Assembly (NCBI RefSeq): GCF_015690345.1
Contig: NZ_JADPUN010000120.1
Span: forward strand, 1 to 53,344
DNA: 53,344 nt
Direction of reading: 5' to 3'
Source of the DNA: Plantactinospora alkalitolerans
GTDB lineage: Bacteria; Actinomycetota; Actinomycetes; Mycobacteriales; Micromonosporaceae
The notes beneath the pieces were generated by a model. That model worked only from the letters and a program-made list of their open reading frames with translations. It was not told where the DNA came from and did no database searches. Below, one piece after another: positions 29,942 through 38,998 of the stretch (position 1 is the stretch's first letter; every line of letters starts with the position of its first letter). Both the position numbers and the translations under genes were made by a program.

Positions 29942-29945
<4 letters not shown>
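29226..29945 (-). CDS. ABC-2 type transporter permease
   Basis: 239 residues from ATG 29945 (ATGA overlap with the ATPase stop). Six hydrophobic segments in the ABC-2 arrangement: LLTVRTALWFALASVALAV, MPLLLLFFGAVAVTAEYRHRT, GATVVVGLGLAVLTTGASF, GCVLAGTLSVLVGAALGGL, AAVVAGIVVYFVAPSLIAM and a C-terminal LALAAWAVGLAVFAVLAERH. The EYRHRTA motif after the second helix is common in lantibiotic/bacitracin-type exporters. Works with the ATPase encoded upstream to export or protect against a membrane-active molecule. Confidence 0.88.
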
Positions 29946-30853
<908 letters not shown>

Positions 30854-30910
30854 GCCCACAACGGTGCTGCCTGGGAGGGGTCTCGGTCATCAACCCGCAG
30901 ACCACACTTC

Positions 30911-30949
30911 ATCTCCCACCGAGGTCGGAGAAATCTCCCACCGAGGTCG
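30911..30949. promoter_or_regulatory. Two 17-bp direct repeats, 22-bp spacing, upstream of the ABC operon
   Basis: ATCTCCCACCGAGGTCG at 30911-30927 and exactly again at 30933-30949. The 22-base period puts both on the same face of the helix, as for dimeric response-regulator sites, and they lie 58-96 bases before the ATPase start. Confidence 0.6.
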
Positions 30950-31172
30950 AAGAACCGACGATCCTTGCCAGTGGTGCGACGTGCATCGTTGGCCGGCCCA
31001 GCTCGGCCGATCGTGTGCCTCCGGCAGGCGTCGACCGGACTCGGTCCTCATCGAGGCGACCATCGTGCTGGGCACCACCGCGTCACACCTCATCAGCGGT
31101 AGCCGGTTGTACGCCGACCAGGGCCCGGCCGGTCCTGCGGTCGGCCGTGGTTGACGTTCGAGTCGGGTCGGG

Positions 31173-31514
31173 CGTCTCGTGGCGGAGGCGGAGCACCCTC
31201 ACGACGCCACCCGGGACCGCCCACTCCGGTGACGGTTGTACCGGAAAGGTCGGCAGGTCGAGGAGTTTCCCGACTGCGCCGGCTTCTTGCTGCCAGGTGG
31301 TATGCCAGCGGATCTCGGCCCGGCCTTCCTCGTGCACCTGTCGGATGAAGTCGGCAACCGGGCGGGCGAACAGAATCGGCCACTCGGTCTCGCCGTCGCT
31401 GGCCTCGCCTCGGCTCCACTGGTCGAGAGGCCACACATTCGGGTCCGGGGTCTTCGTGACGGCGTTGAGGACACCATCGATGTCGAGCAGCCACACCGGG
31501 GGTGGAATGGTCAT
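31173..31514 (-). pseudogene. Truncated, frameshifted copy of a HAD-domain gene
   Basis: From ATG 31514 the reading frame matches the HAD protein at 35186-35728 almost exactly through SPEWAV, including motif LLDIDGVLNA. At 31215/31216 it lacks 227 bases present in the other copy (35203-35429), with a GG microhomology at the junction. 227 is not a multiple of 3, so the tail is out of frame and runs on to 31083. The catalytic-domain second half, including the DDD motif, is lost. Confidence 0.8.
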
Positions 31515-31553
31515 CTGACGTCGTCCTTCCGTCATGTCTGATCGCGGCCGGGT
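31173..31553 (-). repeat. Segmental duplication, copy 1 (pairs with 35160-35769)
   Basis: Near-identical to 35160-35769 apart from the 227-base deletion, covering the whole HAD gene, its stop region and about 40 bases upstream. Similarity fades outside these limits. Confidence 0.8.
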
Positions 31554-31727
31554 TCGCGCAGCACGGATGGTTCCCCGTTTCGAAGCAAGGTAGAGGACCC
31601 TCTCAGGTGGCCGACCGGGTCATGCCGAAGTTCGGTTGTGCCACGAACGCCGTACTGGGCTGACATTGCCGTTCTGCCGCGAGCGAACCCGCTTGTCTTG
31701 TTGCGGGGCGCTGTAGAGGATCGGTGG

Positions 31728-32081
31728 ATGGATCTCCACACTGCGGAACGGCAGCTCCAAGCCGCTCAGCGCGCCGCCGATGTCGAGTCCCTCGACGCGC
31801 TTCTGCACCCCCAGGTCGTGGGTGCTGGACCGGATGGCACGATTTTTACGAAGGAAGATGACCTGGAGAGCTACCGCTCGGGGGCCCTGCGAATCACTAA
31901 CCTGGTGGAGGAGTCGCTCGACGTCCAGGAAGACGGTGAGACCGGGGTGACCCGCACGGTCGCTGCGGTGGATGCCGTTCAGGGCGGTGCCGTTATGTCC
32001 GCGCGGTTGCGCTACACCCGGCTGTGGGTGCGTGAGGACGGCAACTGGCGGGTGTTGGCCGCCACCTTCGTCCCGGTCTAG
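31728..32081 (+). CDS. SnoaL-like/DUF4440 (NTF2 fold) protein
   Basis: 117 residues from ATG 31728, preceded by TAGAGGA. A short alpha+beta cone fold: AAQRAADVESLDALLHP-type start, GAGPDGTIFTKEDDLESYRSG, and the C-terminal RLRYTRLWVREDGNWRVLAATFVPV, the standard NTF2/DUF4440 ending with its paired Trp residues. Such proteins are small cytoplasmic enzymes or ligand-binding proteins of varied function. Lies alone in a region of decayed genes. No partner visible. Confidence 0.8.
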   Translation: MDLHTAERQLQAAQRAADVESLDALLHPQVVGAGPDGTIFTKEDDLESYRSGALRITNLVEESLDVQEDGETGVTRTVAAVDAVQGGAVMSARLRYTRLWVREDGNWRVLAATFVPV

Positions 32082-32091
32082 TGAGCGCTTC

Positions 32092-32350
32092 AACTGCCGT
32101 AGGTCGGGATCTCGATGTGGTGTAGGGCCAGGATGGCTTGCATGATCGCGGTGGCGCGGCCTGGGCAGCAGCGCAGTTTGGTCAACAGACGCCAGGTTTC
32201 GAGGGTGGCGATGGCGCGTTCGCCGAGCGCGCGGATGCGGACATGGGCCCGGGTCACGCTCACTTCCGGCGCGAGAGTCGTTGCCGTCGACGGTGCCGTT
32301 TGAACGGTGTACGGATGCTGCCGCCGGCGCCTTGGTAGCCGCGGTGGTGA
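32092..32350 (-). pseudogene. C-terminal remnant of a DDE (IS5-type) transposase
   Basis: Minus-strand reading gives RIRALGERAIATLETWRLL and TKLRCCPGRATAIMQAILAL, a characteristic C-terminus of IS5-family transposases, preceded in another frame by RGYQGAGGSIRTPFKRHRRQ. A frameshift separates the two parts, and the N-terminal two thirds and inverted repeats are missing. Confidence 0.7.
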
Positions 32351-32752
32351 TATAGCGACACTGCCATACCAAGATCGGAATGAGACCATCCTCCCTGCGG
32401 TCTGCGCTTGCGCCCGCCATCCGGAGTGTGCGTCAACCAAGGGATTTACCGTCGACTTTGGGTAAAAGCACGCTGATCGGGGATCAAAGCATGTGCTCTT
32501 GCCCTTGATCGACGTGCATGCGCACGACGCGAGAGGCCGATTTCCGACAGTTGGGGAATTAGGCGGGGCATTCCTCGTGGTCATTCGGGATTTTTCGGGT
32601 TGTGCCCTTTTTTCCAAGCTCTGGACCGGCTCACAGCTGGCGCCATACCTTCGATAAGGGAGCGTCAATATCCTTTCGCTTGTCGGATCAACGACTGCCC
32701 AAAACGGTCGGATCCGCCCCGCAGGAGAAGGCAGTCAGAAAGGGACCGAATT
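32351..32752. other. Intergenic region upstream of the Tat-signal gene
   Basis: About 400 bases, more A/T-rich than the surroundings in its right half. It contains an interrupted inverted repeat GATCAA...TTGATC around 32483-32510 and a CCCTTTTTTCC tract near 32605. No gene recognised; probably the promoter/leader of the Tat-signal gene. Confidence 0.4.
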
Positions 32753-33130
32753 ATGCCTGATTCCCCGTATCCTAATCCACCCGATCCCACCGACGCGTCG
32801 TTCACCAGGCGCGTACTCCTACGCATCGGCGGCGTGCTCGGCCTGACCGCCGCCGGCACCGCCGCGGTCGGTGCCGCCGCGTCGGCGAATGACACCAGTG
32901 CGCCAGCTGTCCCGGACGCGCCGGGGGACTTCGGCGCCCCGCCGGCACCGGGGATCGCCCGCCGGCAGGCGGGCCGGGCCCGCACCGGGAGCATTACCAA
33001 CGTCCGGCCGGGCCAGGCGACGGGACCCGAGTCCGCCACCGCCTCCGGGGCCCGTCTCGTCCCCAACCACAACCGCGTCATCGACACCCCGCTGAGCCGC
33101 CGCCAGGCGCCGTGGACCGTGGAGGGCTGA
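32753..33130 (+). CDS. Tat-signal protein, N-terminal half of a probable split DUF1036 protein
   Basis: 125 residues from ATG 32753, preceded by AAAGGGA. A twin-arginine signal (FTRRVLLRIG followed by a Gly/Ala hydrophobic core ending AAASA) is followed by a Pro/Ala-rich, low-complexity linker to TGA at 33128-33130. The next frame, starting with ATG two codons later in the same frame, encodes a DUF1036 domain with no signal of its own. The simplest view is one exported protein interrupted by a nonsense codon (TGG to TGA). Confidence 0.7.
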   Translation: MPDSPYPNPPDPTDASFTRRVLLRIGGVLGLTAAGTAAVGAAASANDTSAPAVPDAPGDFGAPPAPGIARRQAGRARTGSITNVRPGQATGPESATASGARLVPNHNRVIDTPLSRRQAPWTVEG

Positions 33131-33133
33131 GCG

Positions 33134-33475
33134 ATGCAGCTGCATTTCCGCAACAGCTACGGCCCTCGGATCTGGGTCGCGATCATGTACTACGACACCG
33201 GCTGCAACCCCGACGGTTCCTCCTGGGGAACCCGGGGCTGGTGGACCATTGACAACGGCGGCCAAGCGTACGTGCTGAACACGAACAATCGCTACGCCTA
33301 CTACTATGCCGAGGCCGCCGACGGCGCGGTGTGGACCGGCCCGTACGGACCGATCTACGTCCCGCAGACCGCCTTCAATTGGTGCTCGAATACCGGCAGT
33401 ACAAACTCGCGGGTCGTGGGGCTCCGCGAGGTCTACATACCCAGCGACAATCATACGGTCAATCTCGTACCGTGA
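33134..33475 (+). CDS. DUF1036-domain protein, likely C-terminal half of the split gene
   Basis: 113 residues from ATG 33134, same frame as the preceding Tat protein with only TGA GCG between. LHFRNSYGPRIWVAIMYYD, SWGTRGWWTIDNGGQAYV, RYAYYYAEAADGAVWTGP and FNWCSNTG match DUF1036, a family of secreted or periplasmic small beta domains of unknown function. There is no ribosome site of its own beyond coupling. Without the upstream Tat signal it could not be exported, so it is either made by readthrough or reinitiation, or is part of a recent pseudogene. Confidence 0.75.
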   Translation: MQLHFRNSYGPRIWVAIMYYDTGCNPDGSSWGTRGWWTIDNGGQAYVLNTNNRYAYYYAEAADGAVWTGPYGPIYVPQTAFNWCSNTGSTNSRVVGLREVYIPSDNHTVNLVP

Positions 33476-33499
33476 GCCGCCGCTCCCGCTCGGGCACGA

Positions 33500-34240
33500 T
33501 CAGGGCGTGGATGTGGCCGTGACGGCGGGTGTCACAGGTCGGTCGGCGATCTGCAGGCCGTCGGAGGCGGCGCCGCGCGCGTTGACGAATTCGGCGATGC
33601 GCCGGTGGATCCGGTTGTAGGCAGTGGCTCGTGGACCTCCGGCGGCCTTGGCCGTGGCCAGGTCCACGAGCCGGGCCTGCGGGTGATAGTCCATAAAGTC
33701 GGGTCTGACCTCGACCGCTGACACGCCAGGTCCGAGCAGCCGTCTCGGTGAGAGTGAAGGTGGGCACGACGAAGTCAGGGGTGTTCTCGGGGGATCCGTC
33801 CTGGCAACGGACGAGGAGATTGCCCAACCCGTAGGCGACCGACTTGTCACCGATCCTTTCGAATGGCTGTACCACATGGGTGTACATCCCGATGATCAGG
33901 TCGATGTCGGGACCGGCGAGGAGCGGGTTGGCCAGTCCGATCTGGCCCTCGTCGGCCGCGGTCCGGTACTCGGTACCCCGTGCAGGGATGCGATCACGAT
34001 CTCGGCGCCCGCCTCTCGGGCCCGGTGGGCCCCGGCCAGGATGGCCTTGGGGTCGATGAGGTTGGCGATCCACGCCTGGCCGGGCGGCCGCTCGATGCCG
34101 TTGAAGCTGAAGGTGTACGACAATTGCGCGACCTTCATGCCGCGTACATCGAAGACATTCGGGGTCGCCGCCTGCCGCGCCGAGCGGGCCGAGCCGGTAT
34201 GGCGAAGGCCGACCCGGTCGAGGTTGTCGAGGGTGCGGGT
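33500..34240 (-). pseudogene. CapA/PGA_cap-family gene remnant with frameshifts
   Basis: Minus-strand fragments in three frames: LDNLDRVGLRHTGSAR and MKVAQLSYTFSFNGIERP with IANLIDPKAILAGAHRAREA; then DLIIGMYTHVVQPFERIG and YGLGNLLVR; then RLVDLATAKAAGGP with RIHRRIAEFVNARG to a stop at 33500. Together they follow poly-gamma-glutamate synthesis protein CapA-like metallophosphatases from mid-domain to the C-terminus. At least two frameshifts and a missing N-terminus make it nonfunctional. Confidence 0.75.
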
Positions 34241-34559
34241 GACCAGGGCCCGACAGGGGAGACAACCGACAAGCGCGCTGATGCTCCAGCGAAATCTCCT
34301 GAGCAGGAAGGGTTCCTTACCCGCATCAACATTGACCGAAGGACGATGCTGGCCGGCAGAGCGGCGACGAAGGTCTACGACCACGCCTTGGTGAGGAAGG
34401 CCTTCGACGTGACTCTCCTCATTTGCGGGCCGGTATCTACCCGATGTGACCTGTACGAGACGCCCAATCGGCGGCCTGACCCTCGTTCCCGTCGGCCAGG
34501 TCGAACAAGGTCGATTCGTCCGCTGTCTCCCTGACCGGCTTCGCCACCCGCGCCTCATG

Positions 34560-34702
34560 GGCACCAGACCCGCATCCTCCGCGCACCGTGACCCCACGCC
34601 GTCGTACGACGCACCTTTCGGGATCGGACGGTGGCAGTGCCGGCAGCGGCGAGGCTTACCGGCCGGGATCAGGGCGTCGCCAGACTGGACCATGACCGTC
34701 AT
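34560..34702 (-). pseudogene. Possible zinc-ribbon (DUF6011-like) fragment
   Basis: The minus strand from ATG 34702 reads RRCRHCHRPIPKGASY and GSRCAEDAG, a CxxC...C pattern resembling small zinc-ribbon proteins of phage or mobile elements. The frame does not stop cleanly but runs into the CapA remnant, so this is probably a fragment. The rest of 34241-34711 shows nothing else. Confidence 0.3.
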
Positions 34703-34711
34703 CCTGATCCC

Positions 34712-35023
34712 ATGGCGGCTGAACAAGGCAACAACCGACACGGGTTCGCCCGCGACGTCACCGTCAACGTCGTCGCCAACCTGGTAGCCGCTGCGGTCAT
34801 CTACATCCTCGCAGTTGTAGGGGGCCACCTGCGGGCCAACGGTCTCATCCTCAGCTGGGCGATCACCATCGCGTGGACGGCGGCAGGGGTCGGCCTCATC
34901 GTCGCGTTGGAGGAGATGTCCTATCGGAGACGTTGGCGCTGGTGGTCGTTCGGGAAGGCGTTGGGTGTGTACCTGGCGGCAACCATCGTGGTTCTCCTGC
35001 TGATCGATCTCAGACTTTGGTAG
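34712..35023 (+). CDS. Small membrane protein, hypothetical
   Basis: 103 residues from ATG 34712; the upstream ribosome site is weak. Three hydrophobic segments (VVANLVAAAVIYILAVVGGHL, LILSWAITIAWTAAGVGLIVAL, ALGVYLAATIVVLLLIDLRLW) separated by basic turns (SYRRRWRWWSFGK). No family recognised. It sits between decayed genes and a complete HAD gene on the opposite strand. Confidence 0.55.
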   Translation: MAAEQGNNRHGFARDVTVNVVANLVAAAVIYILAVVGGHLRANGLILSWAITIAWTAAGVGLIVALEEMSYRRRWRWWSFGKALGVYLAATIVVLLLIDLRLW

Positions 35024-35159
35024 CCGAGTTCATCGAACGTCACGCCGTCCACCACGTCACGGGGAAGGCGCCCATCCAACTCTTGAAGACTTTCCTACCC
35101 CGGCCGGCGCTCATCCAGGTGCTTCCCTGCCGCCATCGGCGTCACTGTCGCAACGGGGC

Positions 35160-35769
35160 CGTCTCGTGGCGGAGGCGGAGCACCCTCACGACGCCACCCG
35201 GGTCAGAAACGCGTCGATCTTTCGCAGGTGCTTGGGCGTAAGCCCGGCCCTCGGCGACGGAACGACGATCAGGCACGGCACGACCGATGTCAGTCTGGCC
35301 CGTACCCGCCGCCTCAGATGCCGGCTGCCGGCGTCGTCATCGGTCCACACCAGCGACCGGCCCTCCGCCTCGGCGACCCGTAGAGCCGCGCCGATCTTCC
35401 ACCATTCCTCGGTCTCACCCCGCAGCTGGACCGCCCACTCCGGTGACGGTTGTACCGGAAAGGCCGGCAGGTCGAGGAGTTTCCCGACTGCGCCGGCTTC
35501 CTGCTGCCAGGTGGTATGCCAGCGGATCTCGGCCCGGCCTTCCTCGTGCACCTGTCGGAGGAAGTCGGCAACCGGGCGGGCGAACAGAATCGGCCACTCG
35601 GTCTCGCCGTCGCTGGCCTCGCCTCGACTCCACCGGTCGAGAGGCCACACATTCGGGTCCGGGGTCTTCGTGACGGCATTGAGGACACCATCGATGTCGA
35701 GCAGCCACACCGGGGGCGGAATGGTCATCTGGTGTTGTCCTTTCGTCCACGCCTGACCGTGGCCGGGAT
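35160..35769 (-). repeat. Segmental duplication, copy 2 (pairs with 31173-31553)
   Basis: The full-length copy of the duplicated HAD-gene segment; it contains 227 bases (35203-35429) that are missing from copy 1. High identity suggests a recent event. Confidence 0.8.
35186..35728 (-). CDS. HAD-domain protein (intact copy)
   Basis: 180 residues from ATG 35728 with AAAGGAC upstream on the minus strand. HAD motif I is VWLLDIDGVLN (nucleophile Asp near residue 9) and the late acidic motif is LVWTDDDAG near residue 134; between them lies the RWHTTWQQEAGAVGKLLDLP segment common to small actinobacterial HAD proteins. Likely a cytoplasmic phosphatase-like enzyme of unknown substrate. A second, broken copy lies about 4 kb away at 31173-31514. 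Confidence 0.82.
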   Translation of the reverse strand: MTIPPPVWLLDIDGVLNAVTKTPDPNVWPLDRWSRGEASDGETEWPILFARPVADFLRQVHEEGRAEIRWHTTWQQEAGAVGKLLDLPAFPVQPSPEWAVQLRGETEEWWKIGAALRVAEAEGRSLVWTDDDAGSRHLRRRVRARLTSVVPCLIVVPSPRAGLTPKHLRKIDAFLTRVAS

Positions 35770-35919
35770 GTCGCTGACCGGTTGAACAGCCAGCTCGTGA
35801 ACCTAACGCGGCGCGCCACCGCGACACCAGTACCGGGGGCACATCGAGGCAGGCGCCACCCGGTGCGCGGGACCGCCAGGTCGGCGTCAGCTACCCCGGT
35901 CGTCCTTGGCCTCATGCTC

Positions 35920-36665
35920 CTCGGTTCGCCCTACTCGGCTACGCCGGTTACACCACGGTCCGGGTGCTCGTCGACCTGTCCACTCAGGGCACCGTGCCGG
36001 CGAGGTGATCTGGTGCCAGATGTGGTGGTAGTCCACGTCGGACGAAGGCAGCGAGCGGGTACCGGTCAACTACTACCTGGCCATTGACGACGGCTGGTCC
36101 GACCGGACCCGCGCATGGGTCCTGCCCCGGGACATCGCGGGGCAGTGCGAGTTGGGTGACGTGGTCAGCGCGACGGTCCGGCAGTGGACCCGCCGGGTCA
36201 AGCAGGTCACCGTCCTGCGGGCGGCCCCTCCCACGCCGTTGGCCGAAGAGCCCCGGACCGGGGCTTCGACCTCGGCTGCCCTGGTCACCGATTCCCTGCT
36301 GACCGTCGACGAACTCGGCGCGGCGGTGGGCCGCCAGGTGCGACCGGACCGCAAGGTACGTCGAGGACGAGCGGTTCGCGTACGCCAACTGGAACGACCT
36401 CGAGGGCAGACCGGCGGTATCGGTCAGCCTGACCCGGGGCCGACCCGGTCGAGTGTTCATGATCATCGGCAAGGGAACCGGACAACCATTGCCGACGCCG
36501 CAGGGCGACGAGGCGTACCTCGCCAAGGACCGCGTGGTGGGCCGCCGGGGCGACGTGGTGGTCCTGCTCCAACCGGGACAGGGCGCCACCGCCAGTCAAC
36601 TGGCCGGGCTGCTTCCGGTCGCGCTGGCTCGGGTCGCCGACCAGCCTACGGTCCAGACGAGCTGA
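35920..36665 (+). pseudogene. Degenerate hypothetical membrane/secreted protein gene
   Basis: Consecutive fragments in shifting frames: GYAGYTTVRVLVDLS (about 35940), VIWCQMWW then an in-frame TAG near 36031, then VPVNYYLAIDDGWSDRTRAW and GQCELGDVVSATVRQW through LLTVDELGAAVGRQV, a frameshift near 36358, then RYVEDERFAYANWN, SVSLTRGRPGRVFMIIGKG and a C-terminal LVKDR-like end at 36665. At least two frameshifts and one stop. Parent family not recognised. Confidence 0.6.
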
Positions 36666-36678
36666 GGGGCCCCAGTCC

Positions 36679-36771
36679 CGCGCCCGCGACCTGGTCAAAC
36701 GTACCGGCAGCGGATCACCCCCGACTGTGATGTGCGGTTCGCGCAGCGACGCGTCCGCCCCGCTTCGTGAT
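36679..36771. repeat. Conserved ~95-bp element, copy B (downstream of second response regulator)
   Basis: Pairs with 27246-27343 in the same orientation and in the same place relative to a NarL-type regulator gene. The plus frame reads RDLVKRTGSGSPPTVMCGSR then ends at TGA near 36777. Confidence 0.7.
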
Positions 36772-36841
36772 CTTTGATGCGAACCGGCCCGCACCACTGA
36801 GCCAGGAGCACCCGACAGTGTCCTGCGGTCACAGGTCGCTC

Positions 36842-37507
36842 CTACGCCATCGGGTTGATCAGTCCGGCCCGGTACGCGAGGACGACGGCCTGTACCCGGT
36901 CGCGGAGCCCGAGCTTGGCGAGGATCCGGGCGACGTGGGATTTGACGGTCGCCTCGGACAGGTGCAGGCGGCCGGCGAGTTCGGCGTTGCTCAGGCCCTC
37001 GGCGAGCAGGCGCAGCACTTCGAGTTCGCGTGGGGTCAGCGTGGCCAGGTCGCGGTGGGCGGCGGGTGGATCGGGGTCGCGGCGGGTGAACCGTTCGACA
37101 AGACGGCGGGTGATGGCCGGGGCCAGCAGTGCGTCGCCGGAGCGGACCATGCGGACGGCGGCGACGAGGTGCTCGGGCGTGACGTCCTTGAGGAGGAAGC
37201 CGCTGGCCCCGGCGGTCAGCGCCGCGTACACGTAGTGGTCGAGGTCGAAGGTCGTCAGCATGATCACGCGCGGTTCGCCGGCAGCGCCGGTGAGGATGCG
37301 CCGGGTCGCCTCCAGCCCGTCCAGTTCCGGCATCCGGATGTCCATCAGGACCACGTCGGGCCGGGTACGCCGGACCGCGTCGACGGCGTCGGTGCCGTCG
37401 GCGGCCTCGGCGACCACGTCGATGCCCTTGGCAGTCAGGATCATCTGGAAGCCGGCACGGACCAGCGCCTGATCGTCGGCGATCACCACCCGCAGGGGTT
37501 CGGTCAC
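36842..37507 (-). CDS. NarL/LuxR-type response regulator (second system)
   Basis: 221 residues from GTG 37507 (GTGA overlap with the kinase stop). Receiver Asp in VVLMDIRMPELDGLEA, Lys in GFLLKDVTPE, and a LuxR HTH (LTPRELEVLRLLAEGLSNAELA, SEATVKSHVARILAKLGLRDR). Paralogous to the regulator at 27389-28063. Probably activates the divergent ABC operon at 38999-42078. Repeat copy B lies downstream of its stop. Confidence 0.92.
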   Translation of the reverse strand: MTEPLRVVIADDQALVRAGFQMILTAKGIDVVAEAADGTDAVDAVRRTRPDVVLMDIRMPELDGLEATRRILTGAAGEPRVIMLTTFDLDHYVYAALTAGASGFLLKDVTPEHLVAAVRMVRSGDALLAPAITRRLVERFTRRDPDPPAAHRDLATLTPRELEVLRLLAEGLSNAELAGRLHLSEATVKSHVARILAKLGLRDRVQAVVLAYRAGLINPMA

Positions 37508-38775
37508 GCGCCCTCCAGCGGTATCTGTGCGTCGACGCGGTAGCCGCCCGTCAGGCGCGGCCCGGCACGCAGGGTTCCACCGTAGACGGCGAGCCGCTCC
37601 CGTAGGCCGATCAGCCCGTGCCCGCCACCGGTCGAAGCCGATGTGCTGGCTGCGCCGCCGGTGTCGGTGACGTGTACCCGCAGGTGGTCGGCGGCGTACT
37701 CGACGTGCACCGCGGCGGTGGCGCCGGCCGCGTACTTGACCGTGTTGGTCAGCGCCTCCTGGACCACCCGGTAGGCGGCAAGTTCGACGCCCGCCGGCAC
37801 CGGACGCGGCTGCCCGGATCTGGTCAACGTGACCGGCACCCCACTGTCCGACAGCCGGTCGACGAGCGCGTCGAGGCGATCGAGGCCCGGCTGGGGAGCG
37901 AGGTCCGCAGCACCGGCGGCGTTCGGCCCGGCGCTGTTCATCGTGAGCAGGCCCATGACGTGGCGCAGCTCCGTCATCGCGGCCCGCCCGCCGGCCTCGA
38001 TCGCGAGCAGCGACTCCCGGGCGCGCTCGGGAGCGGTGTCCAGCACGTGGCGGGCGGCACCGGCCTGGATGACCATCATGCTGACGTTGTGCGTAACCAC
38101 GTCGTGCAGCTCGCGGGCGATCCGGGCGCGTTCGTGCTCGGCGGCGTGGCCCAGCGCCGCGATCTGGTCCCGTTCCAGTGCGGACATCCGCGCACGGCCC
38201 TCGTCGGCGCGGTGTTTCCACCGGCGCAGCCCGTTGGCCGAGACAAGGATCGGGACCAGGATCAGGAACGGGATGAAGCCTGGCGGGACGCGTACCTCCT
38301 CCAGATTGCCGTAGAGCAGCACCGCCACCAGCAGGCTCGCCAGCGCCGGCACCCGGTAGGGGCTGTAGACCGCCGCCGTGTAGCCGGCGACGACGCAGGT
38401 CAGGAAGGAGAGCTGCCGCGCCACGGGGTCGGCGGCCAGTAGCGGCGCCATGCACAGCACGACCCACAGCATCGCCAGCGGGTACCGACGGCGAAATATC
38501 AACGGCGCGACCGCGAGGAGCATGATCGCCCAGTCGAGCCCGTGCCGCTCGGTCGGCAGCAGGAGAGCCCGGGCCGGAACGGGCAGGCTGTCGTACACCG
38601 TGGGCGTGGGTGCCAACTGGACGGTCCTGATGTGGGCCCTCGTCGCGATGAGCGTCAGGGACAGGCCCACGTCGAATGCCTGGCTGCGCCACGAGAGCCG
38701 CGGCAGCGTCCCGGACGGGCGCAGCATCTGTCTGATCCCGGCCCGCATCCGGTCGACAACCGTCACGTTCGTCAC
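37504..38775 (-). CDS. Sensor histidine kinase (HisKA_3 type, second system)
   Basis: About 423 residues if GTG 38775 (MTNVTVVDRM) is the start; an ATG about 10 codons further in and an earlier ATG at 38826 are alternatives, and no strong ribosome site decides. Membrane helices such as LDWAIMLLAVAPLIF, LAMLWVVLCMAPLLA and PFLILVPILVSANGL precede the phospho-His in RELHDVVTHNVSMMV and an ATPase domain ending GGGHGLIGLRERLAVYGG. Partner of the overlapping response regulator. Confidence 0.9.
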   Translation of the reverse strand: MTNVTVVDRMRAGIRQMLRPSGTLPRLSWRSQAFDVGLSLTLIATRAHIRTVQLAPTPTVYDSLPVPARALLLPTERHGLDWAIMLLAVAPLIFRRRYPLAMLWVVLCMAPLLAADPVARQLSFLTCVVAGYTAAVYSPYRVPALASLLVAVLLYGNLEEVRVPPGFIPFLILVPILVSANGLRRWKHRADEGRARMSALERDQIAALGHAAEHERARIARELHDVVTHNVSMMVIQAGAARHVLDTAPERARESLLAIEAGGRAAMTELRHVMGLLTMNSAGPNAAGAADLAPQPGLDRLDALVDRLSDSGVPVTLTRSGQPRPVPAGVELAAYRVVQEALTNTVKYAAGATAAVHVEYAADHLRVHVTDTGGAASTSASTGGGHGLIGLRERLAVYGGTLRAGPRLTGGYRVDAQIPLEGA

Positions 38776-38857
38776 CGGGCCAGTATCACTGCTGATCGCC
38801 GCTCGCAGCCTCGCCCGGAAGACCACCCGGGGTTACATCGCTCGCCTAGATCGCAGG

Positions 38858-38880
38858 GATGAGACAGGCGGACTCTCATC
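38858..38880. promoter_or_regulatory. Inverted repeat in the divergent kinase/ABC promoter region
   Basis: GATGAGA (38858-38864) and TCTCATC (38874-38880) flank 9 bases, about 120 bases before the ABC start and 85 bases before the kinase start. Position suits binding by the adjacent response regulator. Confidence 0.45.
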
Positions 38881-38998
38881 ACGGCGAGGTACCGAGGATG
38901 CCTCCATCGACCGGTGCATGGCGACCGATGTGTCCGGCCGGGAAGCGGATCTAGCGTCGAGCCGGACCGAACGTGGCCGACTCCGAGGAGCATTCACC

